Assembly: GCA_001792895.1 (NCBI GenBank)
Contig: MARA01000008.1
Location: 1,426,001-1,490,000, forward strand
Source of the DNA: Lentinus brumalis
Taxonomy: Eukaryota; Basidiomycota; Agaricomycetes; Polyporales; Polyporaceae
Reading direction: 5' to 3'
DNA: 64,000 nt
This document shows, in pieces, positions 1 to 12,452 of this stretch (the stretch's first letter is position 1; every line of letters starts with the position of its first letter). The position numbers and the translations under genes were made by a program. The notes beneath the pieces were generated by a model. It did not search any database, had not been told where the DNA came from, and saw only the letters and a program-made list of their open reading frames with translations.

Positions 1-2093
1 AGGCGTCGGGGAAAAGGCTGAGCAAGAAGGCTGTTGCGGGAGTGAGCCGTATGCGTCGGGTAGGGCCTCGCGGAGCGGATCGAGGTGATATAGAGGGACT
101 CACATCAGCACTGCCAATCAATGTACGCTCTCTCTCGTACTCCTGACACAGCGACGGCGGACGAATGGACGGAAGGAGCGAACGCAGCGCACAGCGATGT
201 GATATACTAGCCACGCCTCGCGCGTAGACGCCCGCCCAACATTGAAATATTGATCCGTCGCGGTCTTGAATCTACCACTCGCCTCCCCGAGGCAATGCCA
301 ACGACGCTGTCCTCACTGCTTCAACGTGCAGCCATCGACGCCGCAGGATCACCTTGACGATGCTACTTACACACGTCGCGCTCTGAGCTGCCTGTCAGTC
401 GACTTCGGACGCCTCGGGAACGTCGATGGGTCGTAACGGCGCGCTGCGGGATCGGGATGCGGCCTTTGAGCGGGGGTGACGTTGTGGAGGGAAGAGGGAG
501 GGTACAGCGCATTGCGACGAGCCCTGGAGGAGTATACGACAGCCCCTGCAAGCCCTCTCTCTCACTAGATGGTGACGTCAGACCACATCAAGTACGAGTC
601 CTGGTCCGAAGCTCGCGTCCAAGCAGTCCACCGATGGCCGCAAGTGCGTGGCTCTCCGTCCGCGATGACGTCGAAGCGCGATCCCGCCCTGTGCTCAAGA
701 CCTCTGATTGGCTGCTGCCCGCTCTCGCGCCCTCTCACTCGCCTGCCAGGACTCGTTCGCCCTCTCTCTGCTTTCTTGCCACCTCTGTGCAGCATCGTCC
801 GCTCTCCTCAACTCTCCCGCCATTCGACCGCCCTTGCACTCACTAGGCTCCATGCAGCCCGTATGCTACGAGCCCTCGCGCGGCGTACAACAGGGTAAAG
901 GATCGCGTAGAATACATATCCCAACTGTAAGCACCTCAATCAACTTGCTCTCGTCGTCGCTACACCCCTCGTCCGATGCCACATGCGCCAGAAGGCCGGG
1001 ATTGCCTCCTGCCTCAGGTGAATGCTTTGCAACGGCTCCGCTGCACCCCGACGCGCTTTTGCGACACAAGTCCTCCGGTCTGCGTAGTCTACCCCTCTGT
1101 CCCTGAGGCGTGCATTCATGCGCAATCTATGCCATTCGATATACGACTCCAGCAGTATCATTCTTCTCCAAAACTTTGTATGTACATCATTCCATCCTCC
1201 ATCTACTGCGCTTTCGTGCGTCCCGACACGGCTCCTGAACATCTCTGTATCTCCCGCCGGACTATTCGCCCCGCTCCAACGATTGCGACAGTCGCGCTCA
1301 AGCCGCCCGTTCGTGGCGCGGGCCCACTCGTTTGTTCACTTCTATACCTCGCCCTTCACCCGCTCTCGCAAGTCGGACTCACGGTCCGCTATGCTCAAGC
1401 GCACCGACTTTCTCCCATCGCGGTCTGCTGGTCCGATCGCGCAGAACCCGGCGCTCGGCCGCACTCGACGTACGCGCACCACTTTACTACCGGGAACGCT
1501 CACTGCGCCGACGATGCTATCGAGCAACGTAAGTCTTCGTCAGTAAGTATGTTGTTGCTGTGTTAACGCGTCTTCTTCGCAATCAGTCTCGTCATGCAAC
1601 GTCGCAAGACCGCAGACTCATTGTACCTAGCGCACCATCACCAAAGCACGGCGTGAGTGAATGCGCCATCGTCGGCCGAAGCCCATGCTCACTGCCAACA
1701 TGCTGTCAGCGATGGAGCACGCGTGCTCGCGAAGACTGCTCTCAATGCACGTTTGCTGACAAGATCTATCGATGCGCTTAGTGACAGGCCCGACGACGAA
1801 CATACACGGCGTGCTATTACTCACCATGGACCGGACAACGGTTTCAAGCCGCGCGAGCTGACGACCGAGCATGGCGTCCAGACCCGAGCCTCCTCCCGCA
1901 GGTCAGTAGACAAAGTCTGCGGAACGCATGCGGCTGAACCAAATTTACGCTCACCAACGGCGCACAACGGCTGCTCGCGACAATGTACCTGTCAATGTGA
2001 GGGCCACAAACTAAGACGGGACATTCGCTCAAGATTGAGAAGAGAACGGATTAAGTAGTGTACATGTAGTACGCGCAGCAACATATCCGCGAG
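1..2093. other. Gene-free stretch at left edge
   Basis: No reading frame here encodes anything I recognise. Short open frames exist on both strands but lack conserved motifs, and I could not join them with convincing GT-AG introns into one protein. The plus strand is pyrimidine-rich around 700-1500. It may be intergenic DNA, untranslated sequence of a gene to the left, or a very degraded gene. Confidence 0.4.
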
Positions 2094-4733
2094 CCTCACG
2101 CGGTGCCAATAGGTGCATATCCTTGAGGAAGAGTGAACTGGTAGTCATGGCATATCACCTTACCCCGGTGATCAACGACCCTCTGTGGAGCGATCCGAAC
2201 GTAAGGAGGGTCCCTCCTCCAGGCAGCCCTCCCGGAAGCTGGTGCACAATGCTCAACAAAGGACGTCCAGTAAAAGTTCTGTTCACGAGCATTGCGTTAG
2301 GTCCATGCCACACAGGCGATGCTAAGGGAACTTACCATCCCGAGGACGAAGTTGGTACGAGAAGCAATCAGCGGGCACTGACGATATTGTCGGTGTTGTG
2401 TAGCATCCAGCGGGGGATCAAGAGCCTGAAGCCATTTCATGTGCAGCTCCCAGTCGGAGCGGAGAAACCGCGCAGCATTGCAACGGTATTCCACCAGGGC
2501 GTTGGTCTTGTAGCTCTCGAAGGTGAAGATGATGTCGCATGCATCGAGTTCCGGGGTTTCTGGACCGCAGTACGGATCGCCCGCGTTGATGGCCAGGTTG
2601 TTGTGAAGCCATTTTTCCTGAATCTCGCTCACCACGGACGGGGGAAAGATACTAGCACCACTAGCTGTTTCAGCGATGAGCAACCGAAGTCGGTCCGAGT
2701 GATCAGTCGGATCGTCTCACCTGTGTCGAGAGTCGCGATGAAGGAGGTGCTAGAGAGAGCGTCGACGGCGTCGATCCTGATGCGTTCGATACCGGTCTTT
2801 CCGGATACCAATAGAGCCAAGCCTTTGACTCGAAGGTTCCACTTGCGATAATCTCCATTCGGCTCCGAAGGCCGAACATATATAGCGGGAGTGAACTCGG
2901 GCGACGGTTGCTTACACGGGAAGTACTTGCTGAAACTGACGAAAGACCGACTGCGACAGTGTCAGCGTGAATTGTAGCTTGACTAGATGGGAGTTACGTA
3001 CACGAGTGTATTGCTGGTCAGTTTCAATGCCTCGGGGTGAAGGTAGCGCACCAGGAATGCCGAATGCTGTGTGTCAGTAAGGTCAATAAAGCCGGGTAGA
3101 AAGTAGAGAGAGCTTATATCCCTACCGTATGAACGAAGCCTCCCTCCGCAAGAGCCTGACTGTATGACTGTAAACATCGCAATGAGCACATGTGCGTTTG
3201 GTCAACAGTACGGTCACAAACATGAAGTATTCCCTCGGCACTACGGCATCCAAAGCAGTCAGCATATGCGCGGATCTATCACTGGCTTCTGGCAGGAAAG
3301 CTTACCCAACATGTATCGCCAGCCCGAGGTTACCATCGTACGCTAGCCTCGCCATGCTCTCATTGATTGCATAGGCTAGCACACAGGGGAGAGGGAAGCA
3401 GAAAGTGGAGACTGCGCCGCTTCCGCAATCCCAAGTTGGCACCTGCACCTTCAGCCGCTTCTCCGGGACGACGTGCAAATCTAAGAACAATTGTAAGGCA
3501 ACCAGTAGTACCGTTTCAGAGGCGTCGCATACAGGCAGCTTCGTCATCGAGATACTGAATAGCGAATTCGCCTTTAGCAGGATCTGGGACGCGCTGGAAA
3601 TCAAAGGGAGGGTGGCCTTCGGGGATCGGGATCGTCCTCCTGACATCCCAGTACCGGACACTTTCGTGAGACGGCCAGGGGCGCGCGGTGGACCCTACCA
3701 TCCCGATGCGTTGAAACCCTTCGCAAAGGAAGTACCTGTTGAGAGCCAGGTCAGAGTCTCGTCACGAGCTGGATATGAGCTACGTACACGTTGGGATCCG
3801 CTATTCGCCGACGATCAGCTTGCTATCTCAGCACTCGAAGAATAAGCTGGGATTGACTGACCGGTGTCTACTGGGAGATTGTACACCAACCCTGCGCAGT
3901 CGGGATGATCATGTGGATTCAGGGTCTGATAAAACAGGGGCATGGTGAGTGGGTCCACATACGTGCCTGTGACGACTCGGAGGAGCTGAACTGACCAAGT
4001 GAACGCAGTACAAAGCTGTATGTGATTGCGAGAACATGCTCATGAGTCCGCAGAAAGTACCCCAGCTTCGGCCAACTCACAGGTGGCATCGCGTTCAGGG
4101 ATAGGCATGAGCGAATTGTTGTCGACCTGCTTGATACGTGTCCTAGTCCTTGGCATAGTTGCCGGAGCCCTGACGTCTATCGCAGACATGTTCAGCCGAT
4201 CGAAGTGGCCCGTGATCGTCGATGGTAAACTGGAGGTTTCTATGGGCGTGATATCGGGACGGACCTGCAACATATCAGAGACGCAAGCATTACGAGAGAT
4301 GGATAGATCATCAAACGTACCGATGGGGTGACTTGCTGACCACGGGTGGGGGTACCGCCTGCAGTGTTACGGGAGGAGGTTCGAGAAGTCCTGGGGTTGG
4401 AACCAGCCGATGGGACTTGGTCTTTCTCCAGAGCTTGCGACAAGGCGGCGCGAACGTCGGGCCCATCAAAGTAAGCTAGTAGCTTCCGCTCGCCCTTACT
4501 GTCATTGACGAGATAGTACCCACACGGGGCGCCATCATAGATCTCAACCCCAGCGCGGACAGCTGCATACTGCACATAAATACAAAGGCGTCAAGCAGCA
4601 GTGCATGAACGCATACAATCGTCCTGCGTACCTTCCGCATCCTCTCGTAAGCGGAGTAGTCTGAGCTCCACTCAGGATCTTCCAACACGAAGATCGGCAC
4701 AAGGCCCGAGTCTTGCGTCGAGTTCGTCGCCAT
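2094..4733 (-). CDS. Multi-exon hypothetical protein
   Basis: About eleven exons join with GT-AG introns of roughly 50-100 nt into one protein. It starts at the ATG complementary to 4731-4733 (MATNSTQDSGLVPIFVLEDP), and the last exon ends with PQGYAPIGTA and a stop at 2094-2096. Recognisable coding blocks, in order, contain VRAGVEIYDGAPCGYYLV, PERDATCELAEAG, VRYWDVRRTIPIPEG, YLHPEALKLTSNTLV, GLALLVSGKTGIERIRID, EIQEKWLHNNLAINAGDPYC and NFYWTSFVEHCAP. The consistent exon phases and natural amino-acid composition make a real gene likely. I do not recognise the family. The layout (unique N-terminus, an RDATC motif, a long C-terminal half) resembles the HNH-endonuclease-like proteins abundant in Agaricomycetes, but I see no full HNH motif, so no function is assigned. 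Middle exon borders are approximate. Confidence 0.6.
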
Positions 4734-5476
4734 TGCAGTTACGAGCAGCCGCAGAGGGAGAGACGTAGCTAGCTTGCCGAGCAAGAGACTCGTCGCCCTG
4801 TTTTTATGGGGGCTGAACTGGAGCCGAACGAGAACATCGGATCTCGCTGTTACAGAGCCAAGACATCCGAGGATAAATCACCGCTGGGCACAGGCTGAAT
4901 TGCTTCTATCTTCTGCCATTGCCATTGATCTAATGATAAGAATCAAGAAGCATTGGAATACAACAGCACGCACAATAACGCCCGGTCCTTTGAATTGGGT
5001 GCGATCAAGAGAAGCAGCCTGCAAGGACTACACTACGGTCCGGTGTAAGAACGGTCCTGGTATTGCCACAATTGCTTCGGATGCCGTGCACTTAAACAAT
5101 AAGTGAAACAATAGATGCCACGCTCATTCTCTGCTTCTTGCCTTGGGCGCAACATACAGCCTTTTGAGAAGCAAGGGAACACAATACTGACCTGATGACG
5201 AGCCGCGTCACGAGAGGTAGTAAGTACGCTGGCACTCGTCATGGAACTGGCAAAGAACGCGATGAGCATGCATACTGAGTGGTCAGGACCAGAGATACTT
5301 ATCTTCAGAGTCAGTGGCAAGTCGCGCGACTGGCCCGCAGCCAGTCCGGTCATGGGCGTCTGTGGAGACGCCGGCCTCCGACTGCAAGTCCCAGGCTGAT
5401 CCTGACGTGGTGACCGGTGACCACCATCATCACTACCGCTGAAACTGTGCCAGCCTTTGTACAGAGGGAAGTCGCA
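4734..5476. promoter_or_regulatory. Divergent intergenic region
   Basis: This 743-bp stretch separates two divergently transcribed genes: the unknown minus-strand gene ending at 4733 and the F-box gene starting at 5477. No coding motif or repeat is visible. It must hold both promoters, but I cannot point to specific elements. Confidence 0.4.
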
Positions 5477-7221
5477 ATGGCAGCTCCTAGGTATACTCGT
5501 CCATCTACGGGAGAGAGAGCACTACATACTCACTCAGGCCTGTAGCTTAGATGTTCTTGGGGAAGACGTCTTGTACCTTGTCGCCCATGCTGTGTCGCAC
5601 TTTCCTGGCATGCTCAACATTTACTCTCGGACATCGCGTTATACTCGCTTTGCATGTCTGCCAATGCTGTTTGCCTCTGTCCGGCTTCCTACTCACGGGC
5701 TTCGAGAAGCGCCACCACCTTCCATACGGCATCTGGCTCGGTGAGTGATCCAGCTAGCACTGATCGACGCCATATACTGACGAGACTCTTCGTAGACGAC
5801 TTACATACTACCCACCTGCACTGGAGTGCGACCGCTTTGGGTGGGAATTGGATTTTTTCCCCTCCTTGGAGTCCATCAGGTTCTACGCCGATCCCGGCTA
5901 CTGTCCTGTATCGTGGATGGCCATCAAGACATGCATCACACGCCCCAACATTTCTTCCATATCCTTTGTGTGCTGCTTCCCGGTCTTGATCATCGGCGTT
6001 GCTGCGGAGGAGACGATGTCGCGCACGGCCCTCACCAACCTTGCGTGCATTCCGTACGTGTGGCGAGATGTGTTATGTCGCCTTGACCGCAGGGACGTCA
6101 GCTCGGAACACATGCAGGAAGAACAATCATTGGCGTTGCTTGTCCCTCCCATGTCACGACTGGCGCGTCAGCTCGACTTGCCACTCGAGACAGCTCCTCT
6201 CAGGCAGATGGCGATACATCCGTGGTCAGCCCTGCGAGAGTTACGCTTCTGCGGGAGGTTCCTCTCGCTGGAACACATGGGATCGCTTCCTATGATGCTC
6301 GAAGACCTCCCGAACCGCCTGCCCTCGCTCACCCACCTCACCCTGCTCACTTGCCCCCTCGCTGGATTTGGTCGTTCCCCAGTTCTCGGACGCCTTTCCT
6401 CCCGAGTCCAACATCATCAATTTCGGTCATTGACTCTCGCCTACCCAGACCCAGACGACGCAATTTGCTCCATGCACGCTCCGTATTTGAGACATCTTTC
6501 CCTACGAGATTGGCCCCGGTACTACTATCCCATCCGTTTCCCTGACGCGTATCTCCCCTCAATGGGATATCCGATCCACTCGTCGTCTGAATGCCTATCG
6601 ATCTTGAGGCGTATGGACGTGTCCACGGCGTTAGAAAAACTCGAAGTTGTGTATGAAGCGGACAACTCCGAGGATGACCTCCTCCGTCATATAACGTCTG
6701 CTTACCCCAACCTCCGGGCGATCGAGCTGCATCGCTATCGGTCTGAAGAGGACACTGTGGTGCCATACGTCAGTGTGTCACTTCCTTCGATGACGAGCAT
6801 TCGACGCTGACTGCTCGTGTCTCTCGGTTGACAGCAGAAAATTGCCCTGCAGCTCTCCTCAGTGAAGTGGCTGCAAAGCATCCGTCTCAACCTCGACTTC
6901 CCTGAGACGACCAGGCCTTTCTGTAACTCTGCGGAAGACATACTTCGGTGGACGGATCTCTTCCTGCAAGTCGGCACCAAGATGATGACCCTCTTGCACG
7001 CAGCATGTCCCATGCTTGTCGCTCTTGAGATGCTGAGGCAGAGCTCCAATAACGCGGTTTGGGCGAAGTTCTACCCCACTGGAGAACCATCTCTATACTC
7101 GAAAGAGCTTGAACTGTGAGCATACGCAAACTCGTGCGTCGACTGCTGCCGCATACTGATGGCGATACACAGCGACGGGGAATGGCCTCCTTTTTCTCCG
7201 CCTCTCATCCGTTGGACTTAG
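5477..7221 (+). CDS. F-box protein with leucine-rich C-terminal region
   Basis: Five exons resolve cleanly: 5477-5490, 5546-5740, 5796-6768, 6835-7115 and 7173-7221. All phases match and give 503 codons plus stop. The 14-nt first exon encodes MAAP and is spliced to SLDVLGEDVLYLVAHAVS, which with the following leucine/proline-rich helix (SRTSRYTRFACLPMLFASV) reads as a degenerate F-box at residues about 5-55. The rest is rich in leucine repeats typical of basidiomycete F-box/LRR proteins (LPSLTHLTLLTCPLAGF, HAPYLRHLSLRDWP, AYPNLRAIELHR). Known role of the family: substrate adaptor of SCF ubiquitin ligases, with the F-box binding Skp1 and the leucine-rich part binding the target. The target is unknown. 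Such genes are strongly expanded in Agaricomycetes. Confidence 0.78.
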
Positions 7222-7727
7222 ACATCCTCATCGTCGTTCCTGCCCTCCCACCACAGTAGTACGTCAACGATCATCGCTCGGTCGCACTTCCATCTCGCGT
7301 CCCACCCTCCGCTGTGGCATCCCAGATCGATTTGCAGCATTTGGACTCTGCGGCTGCCAGCTCCGTCAGCTGCGCACTTGCGTTGCCTTCCTTTGTCAGT
7401 GGACCTGCTCCTGTTGCGCATACTTATTACATACCACTCCCTGGAGCGTCCATATGACCTGACGCTTTCGATTGCCAGCATGCGAGGCTATGTCCCTGTT
7501 AGCTGCGAGTTCTTCTGTCCTGTATTACTACAGTATCACCCATGTATAAGAGGCCAATCTTCAATCTCGATGTCCCGCCGCCCGCATACGTCTATTATGA
7601 GAGTCGGACGAGTGGGAGTCCGACTCAACTTCAAACGTCGAGGACGGCAAGTATCACTGCTCTCACTCAGGCCTGTAGGGTGTACAACTTCAGCAAAAAG
7701 CAACATTGAGCTGCATGCAAGCGTTAC
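7222..7727. other. Convergent intergenic region
   Basis: About 500 bp between the 3' ends of the F-box gene and the minus-strand unknown gene. Open frames cover it on the plus strand but show no conserved motif. Presumably it contains both 3' untranslated regions and terminators. Confidence 0.35.
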
Positions 7728-8329
7728 TCACCACGGCTCCCAGCGCGGGACCATGTCACGATCCAGCTCGTACAGGTACCGCTGGATCTTCTCCGGGGCG
7801 GGCATGTCGTCAATGAAGAGCTCGCCGTACTTGCCGCGGCTCGGTAGACGAGGCTCCATGAGGGCCTCGCGGGGCGCGCGCGTCGGTAGCGCGGCCACCG
7901 GTGGTACATCGTGACGACGCCCCGGCAAGCCCTGTATGTTGTGCCGCGCGATGTAGCCGTTGACAAGCGCGGGGGTGAGCTCGAAGCCGTTGGAGATGTC
8001 GGGGACGGAGCTCTTCGGGGATTGCGGGAGGGAGCACGAGACGCACTCGGGAGCGGTCGTGTCTGTGCGATTGGTTGGCGAGTGCTGAGTGCGCGGTGGG
8101 GTGGATGCGGTTGCAGATGGTGAGGAGAGCTTATGGCATGTCCCCTTCGTCCGCCCCCTTGGGCATCCGTCCGGGCAGTCTCGCCAGGCGGTAGGAGCGG
8201 GAAGGGAATGGCAGGTAGCTGGACACGCCTCACTTGATGAGACCTAGAAGTGCGCAACGGTAAGTCCCAGCTATGAACCACATCATAGCGTTGAGAGGCG
8301 ACAACATACGCGGGCAGGAACCAAGACAT
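7728..8329 (-). CDS. Hypothetical protein, exon structure unresolved
   Basis: The convincing part is the frame ending at 7728, whose last 90 or so residues look natural: a segment with NGFELTPALVNGYIARHNIQ, then GKYGELFIDDMPAPEKIQRY and a tryptophan-rich end (DRDMVPRWEPW). A plausible first exon encodes MSWFLPA from 8329 with a donor right after it, but splicing that exon to the nearest acceptor puts the downstream frame out of register. Either the donor/acceptor choice is different, another small exon exists, or there is an indel. The N-terminal half is rich in Ser, Pro and Thr and may be a mitochondrial targeting or disordered region. No family recognised. Confidence 0.45.
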
Positions 8330-8879
8330 GGTCGTCGTGGATGTTCAGACGGTTCTTCCTACCTTGTTTAACCCCTGTAGAATGGCGCCAGACGGCAGCG
8401 CCACCAGCTGCAAACGCAAGATACTGCATGCTCGAGGAGAGGTTCAACTATAGCTAGCATAGAGCCTAGAGCCTGGAGCCTAGAGCCAAGACCTGTACAG
8501 AAACAACAATGGGGAGGAACATGTGGCGCGATATTGTATACTACGGAAACGGGAGATACTCGTCGGAGGATAGATACTCGGAGAGGAGGCGGCGGCGAGG
8601 GTGCACAAGAGGGCGGGAGGACGAGCGGCGGACGGACGCACATCTAGCGCGGGCAAGAAGGGGGGCAGGGGACGCGCGGGGTCAGAGGTGGGGGCGGGAA
8701 GGGCTACAACGGCGGGGAACTAAGTAGTACTAGGGAGTCGGAGGGGAGATGCAGAACCGGGACAGCGGCGAGAGCGTGCGAGCTAGCGACGGGTGGAGAT
8801 ATGTTGATACAAGAGCACGAACAGGGAGGGAGCCAAGAACGATAACCACACAAACGAACCGAGACACGCGCGCTCAGAG
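8330..8879. other. Intergenic, with a short tandem repeat
   Basis: About 550 bp between the 5' end of the unknown gene at 8329 and the TUP1 stop codon at 8880. At about 8458-8490 the motif agagcct is repeated four times in near-tandem (tagagcctagagcctggagcc type). The rest is purine-rich on the plus strand and probably includes the TUP1 3' untranslated region. No coding potential seen. Confidence 0.4.
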
Positions 8880-11800
8880 TCAGAGCGCCTGGTAACTCCC
8901 TGTCGACGGCGGCCGCGTGATTAGTACCAAGACGACACGGGGGAGGGGGAGGGAAAGGCGAAGGGAGAGGACGTACATATTCGTGCTTGCCAGTCGCCGC
9001 TGCCCGTGGCGAGGACGTTGCCGGCGGGGCTGAGGTCGATCGAGATCACTGCGAGGGAGGTACGATCAGCACCGTCATCCACGATCCGAATCCAAATCCA
9101 AACCCAAATCCACATGGCAAACTGAGTCCGCAACCAGAGAGCCTCGCCTCACGACGTCCAGGACAACAAAGAAGCACAGAACACAGAACACAGAACACAG
9201 AACACAGAACACAGAACACAGAACACAGAACACAAAACACAAAACACAGAAAACACGACACCGCCCCAAAACGACACTCACCAGAATTCTTGTGCCCCTG
9301 CAGCATGCACTGCGCCACCGCCGTCTGCGCGTCCCAGAACTGCACCCCCCGGTCCTTGCTCCCGCTCACGACCCACTTCCCGTCATGGCTCACAGCGACG
9401 CTCAGCACGTAGTCCTTGTGCCCCACAAAGTTCATCGTGCACTGGCTGCCCCCTCCGCCGCTGCCCCCTCCACCACTGCCACTGCCGCTGCCCGGCCCCC
9501 CCGGGGCGCTCATCTCCTTCTCCTTGACGAGCCCCCCTGGCCTGCACCCGAGCCCGCACCCGAACCCGCACCGGGGGCCTTGGGGTCGCGCGCGCGCAGG
9601 AGCGGGCGGACGTCCCAGTACTTGAGCGTCTTGTCGAGCGAGCCGGAGACGAGGGCCTTGCCGTCGGGGGTGAACGCGACCGAGTAGACGGAGTCGCGGT
9701 GGCCCTTGAGGCGCTCGACGAGCTGGCCGGTGGCGACGTCCCAGATGCGCACGACGGTGTCGAGCGAGCCGGCGGCGACGAGGCGGCCGTCGGGGGAGAT
9801 GCAGACGGAGGTGACGCCCGCGTCGATGTTGTCTGGTTCGGGGATGTTCACTGCGCCGGGTGGGGGGGGGGGTCGTGGTCAGCGGGACTGGGGAAACGCG
9901 AAACGGAGGGTGGGGACTGGGGACTGGGAAACGGGTGGGGTGGGGAGGGTACTCACAGACTTTGCACGTCCCGACGTTGTCCGTCATGTCCCAGATGCGC
10001 GCGGTGCGGTCGCCGGAGCCGGAGACGATGAGGCGGCCGTCGCGCGAGAAGTCGAGCGAGTAGATCTCCTGCTGGTGGCCCTCGAAGATGTGCCGGATCT
10101 TCTTGCGCGCGATGTCCCATATCTGCGAACGGACACGGACACGGACACGGGGAACAACATGAGCATACAGCGACACGATGCAGGAAATATGTAGGGAGAA
10201 ACAAGCGAGCACGCTGCACGATGCACGCTGCACGATCAATGAACGCGGCACGCGCAGAGATGAACATCGACGGGGCTCTAAGCGACATCACCGAAGCAGC
10301 GGTAAGGGGGCGTGTGGGCGCCGATGACGATGACTCGATGAGTGCGCCCGGCAAGGGACGGGCAACGATACTTGGCGGGGAGGAGGAAGGAAGATCAACG
10401 CTGGCTGATGGCACGCACCCTGATCTGCTTGTCCTCTGCGCCAGTCGCGAGGTACTTGCCGTCCGGGCTGAAGCACACGCTCCGGATGTACAGATCCCCA
10501 GTCTTGCTCGCAGCCTCGTCGACGAGCACGCTGTGCGCGGATTAGCTGAGTGAGGAAGAGGGGGGAGGGGAGACGGGACAACGGGACGTACCAGGTTTTT
10601 TGGCCGGTCTTGGTGTCGTAGATCTGCGCCGTGCGGTTGCACCCAGTTGCGAGGTACTTGCCGTCCGCGGAGAAGCGCACGCAGCACACCACGCTGCGAG
10701 GGGGTTAGCACGAGCATACGAGTGACGCAAGGAGACGCACCTCTCGTGCATGAGCGTGTGCACCAGCTGGACGTCGAGGGACCGCTTCTTGGCCCCGGGA
10801 CCGTCGCCGGGCTGTTGTGTGGCGGGGCTGAAGATCGCAAACCAATCAGCACCCTCGTTCTTCAGCTCTGGCGGGACGGTATGCGGGTCTACGCTCAGGT
10901 CGACGGGTATGGGCGCCATGCCGCCCGAGGACGAGGGCGGCGGTGGCAATGCTGCGACGGCGTTCGAGTCCTGTTCCCGGCCTGCTGAAGAGGAGGCGGT
11001 GGGCGTCGGTGGGTACGGTTGGGGACCTGAGAATGTGAATGGATGATGAACACACGGAAACGGGCGCGAGAATGGAGATGGTCAGGAAGAGAAGCTGACG
11101 AGAACTCACCAGCAGCCCCGCTTGTGCGATCCGGCTCTGGCCCTGGCCCGCCTTGTCCTGGAGTGGGCCCACCCGGCCCAGTGGTGTATTGCGGGCCTGC
11201 ACTGGGAGTCGGCGGGAGTTTGGGGGTGGCCTGTGCTGCTGATGAGGGCTGGCCGGAGGGTGTCGGGGGTGCGCCGTTGGAAGAGGGGGTGGGGGAAGGG
11301 GAGCAGCAGGGCCGAGGGATATTGACTGATGATGATGGTGCGGCGGGAGGTGGGACGGCGGAGGCTGTGCGCCCATTGAAGGGGAGAAGGGGTCTGCGGG
11401 TGTGGAACACAAAGAGGGTGCGAATGAGAAGAGGTGCGAATGAGAAGAGGTGCGGATGAGAAGAGGTGCGGATGAGATGAGATGATTGAAACACGAGAGA
11501 ACGCACCTGGACGATCTGGCTTCATCCTGTCCCTCTCAGTCTTTACCCGCTTTGCCTCGCGTCCGTCACGGTCCCTGTCCCTGTCGCGGTCGCGTTCACG
11601 GTCGAGGACGTTGCGGTCGCGGTCCCTGTCGCGTTCGCGCTCACGATCCCTGTCCCGATCGCGTCCATAATACGGATCACCATACCCGCCTCCACCGCCT
11701 GGGCCGGCGCCAACGCCGAGTCCGACAGGACCGGCGTGAGGTGTCAAACCGAGGGGACCGAGAGAGTCGCCGCCGGGGCCTGAGGGGGGCCTCCTGGGGT

Positions 11801-12452
11801 GTTCAAGGGAGGACGACCGAGGCCGAGAGAGTCACGGCCGAGGGCGTCGCGGGGGGCCCGGTGTTACCCATGACGACATCTCTGTCCCGGTCACGATCGC
11901 GCTGGGCCTCACGCTCACGCTCACGTTCACGGTTGAGCTGTTCGCGCTCCCTGTTGACGAGCATCTCGCGTTCCCTGTCGCGTGCGAGGTCGCGATCCCG
12001 ATCGCGGCCGAGGGAGGCGAGACCGAGAGGCTCTGGTGCGCCTCTGCGCTTGTAGGAGTCGAGTTCTGCGCGGAGGATGCGGAGGTCCTCTTCGTACTGC
12101 TGGCGGATTTTGCCATGTGTTGTCTCGAGCTCGTAGAGGGACTGGCGGATGATGTTGAGTTCGTTGACCTGGCTGGTGACTGGGGGTGGGTGTTATCACG
12201 AGCGGACAAAGGGAGACAGGGAGGACGCACGCTTTCCCTCGTACTCGTCCCTCTGGCTCCTGAGGTGGTCGCACTGCTCCTGGAGGTTCTGGAACTCGTC
12301 GCGGATGGTGTTGAAGGACTGGGAGATGATGGCGAAGGAGTTGGGGCCCTGGGGCCCTGCGCCTGCGGGCTGGAGGTGTTTGTGCTGTGTGGGGGTCAGC
12401 GGGGGGCGAGGACGGGGACGGGGGTGCGCACGTTGTATATTGCAGAGGCCAT
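8880..12452 (-). CDS. TUP1: TUP1-type WD40 transcriptional co-repressor
   Basis: The N-terminus (MASAIYN...) is followed by the Tup1 tetramerisation helix ([20 protein letters not shown], then [20 protein letters not shown]). Next come an Arg/Asp/Glu-repeat linker ([17 protein letters not shown]), a Pro/Ser/His-rich region, the conserved block [12 protein letters not shown]...[14 protein letters not shown], and seven WD40 repeats: [98 protein letters not shown] and [17 protein letters not shown]. The last exon (8880-8899) completes IWSYQAL and the stop. In the family, Tup1 tetramerises with Ssn6/Cyc8 and represses genes through DNA-bound factors, with the propeller contacting repressors and histones. 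About ten introns; the one between repeats 6 and 7 carries a TGTGTTC minisatellite. Several C6 runs complicate the frame in the linker (see findings). Identity is very secure; N-terminal exon borders less so. Confidence 0.93.
9177..9250 (-). repeat. TGTGTTC minisatellite inside a TUP1 intron
   Basis: On the plus strand the unit acacaga is repeated about ten times (agaacacagaacacag type). On the TUP1 coding strand it reads as TGTGTTC repeats in the intron bounded by a donor at 9276-9281 and an acceptor at 9049-9051. Because it lies between the exon ending HKNS and the exon starting VISIDLS, it is removed from the mRNA. Confidence 0.85.

Noticed and set aside
2094..4733. HNH endonuclease-like assignment for the first gene
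   Set aside because: General layout is reminiscent, but the conserved His-Asn-His residues could not be located.
5526..7680. An identical 15-mer (cactcaggcctgtag) at the F-box intron 1 acceptor and near 7666-7680
   Set aside because: A shared 15-mer is expected about once by chance in a 64-kb window, and the flanks do not align.
8987..10553. Plus-strand frames opposite TUP1, including one with acacaga repeats
   Set aside because: They are shadows of GC-rich coding exons; seven WD40 repeats on the minus strand settle the strand.
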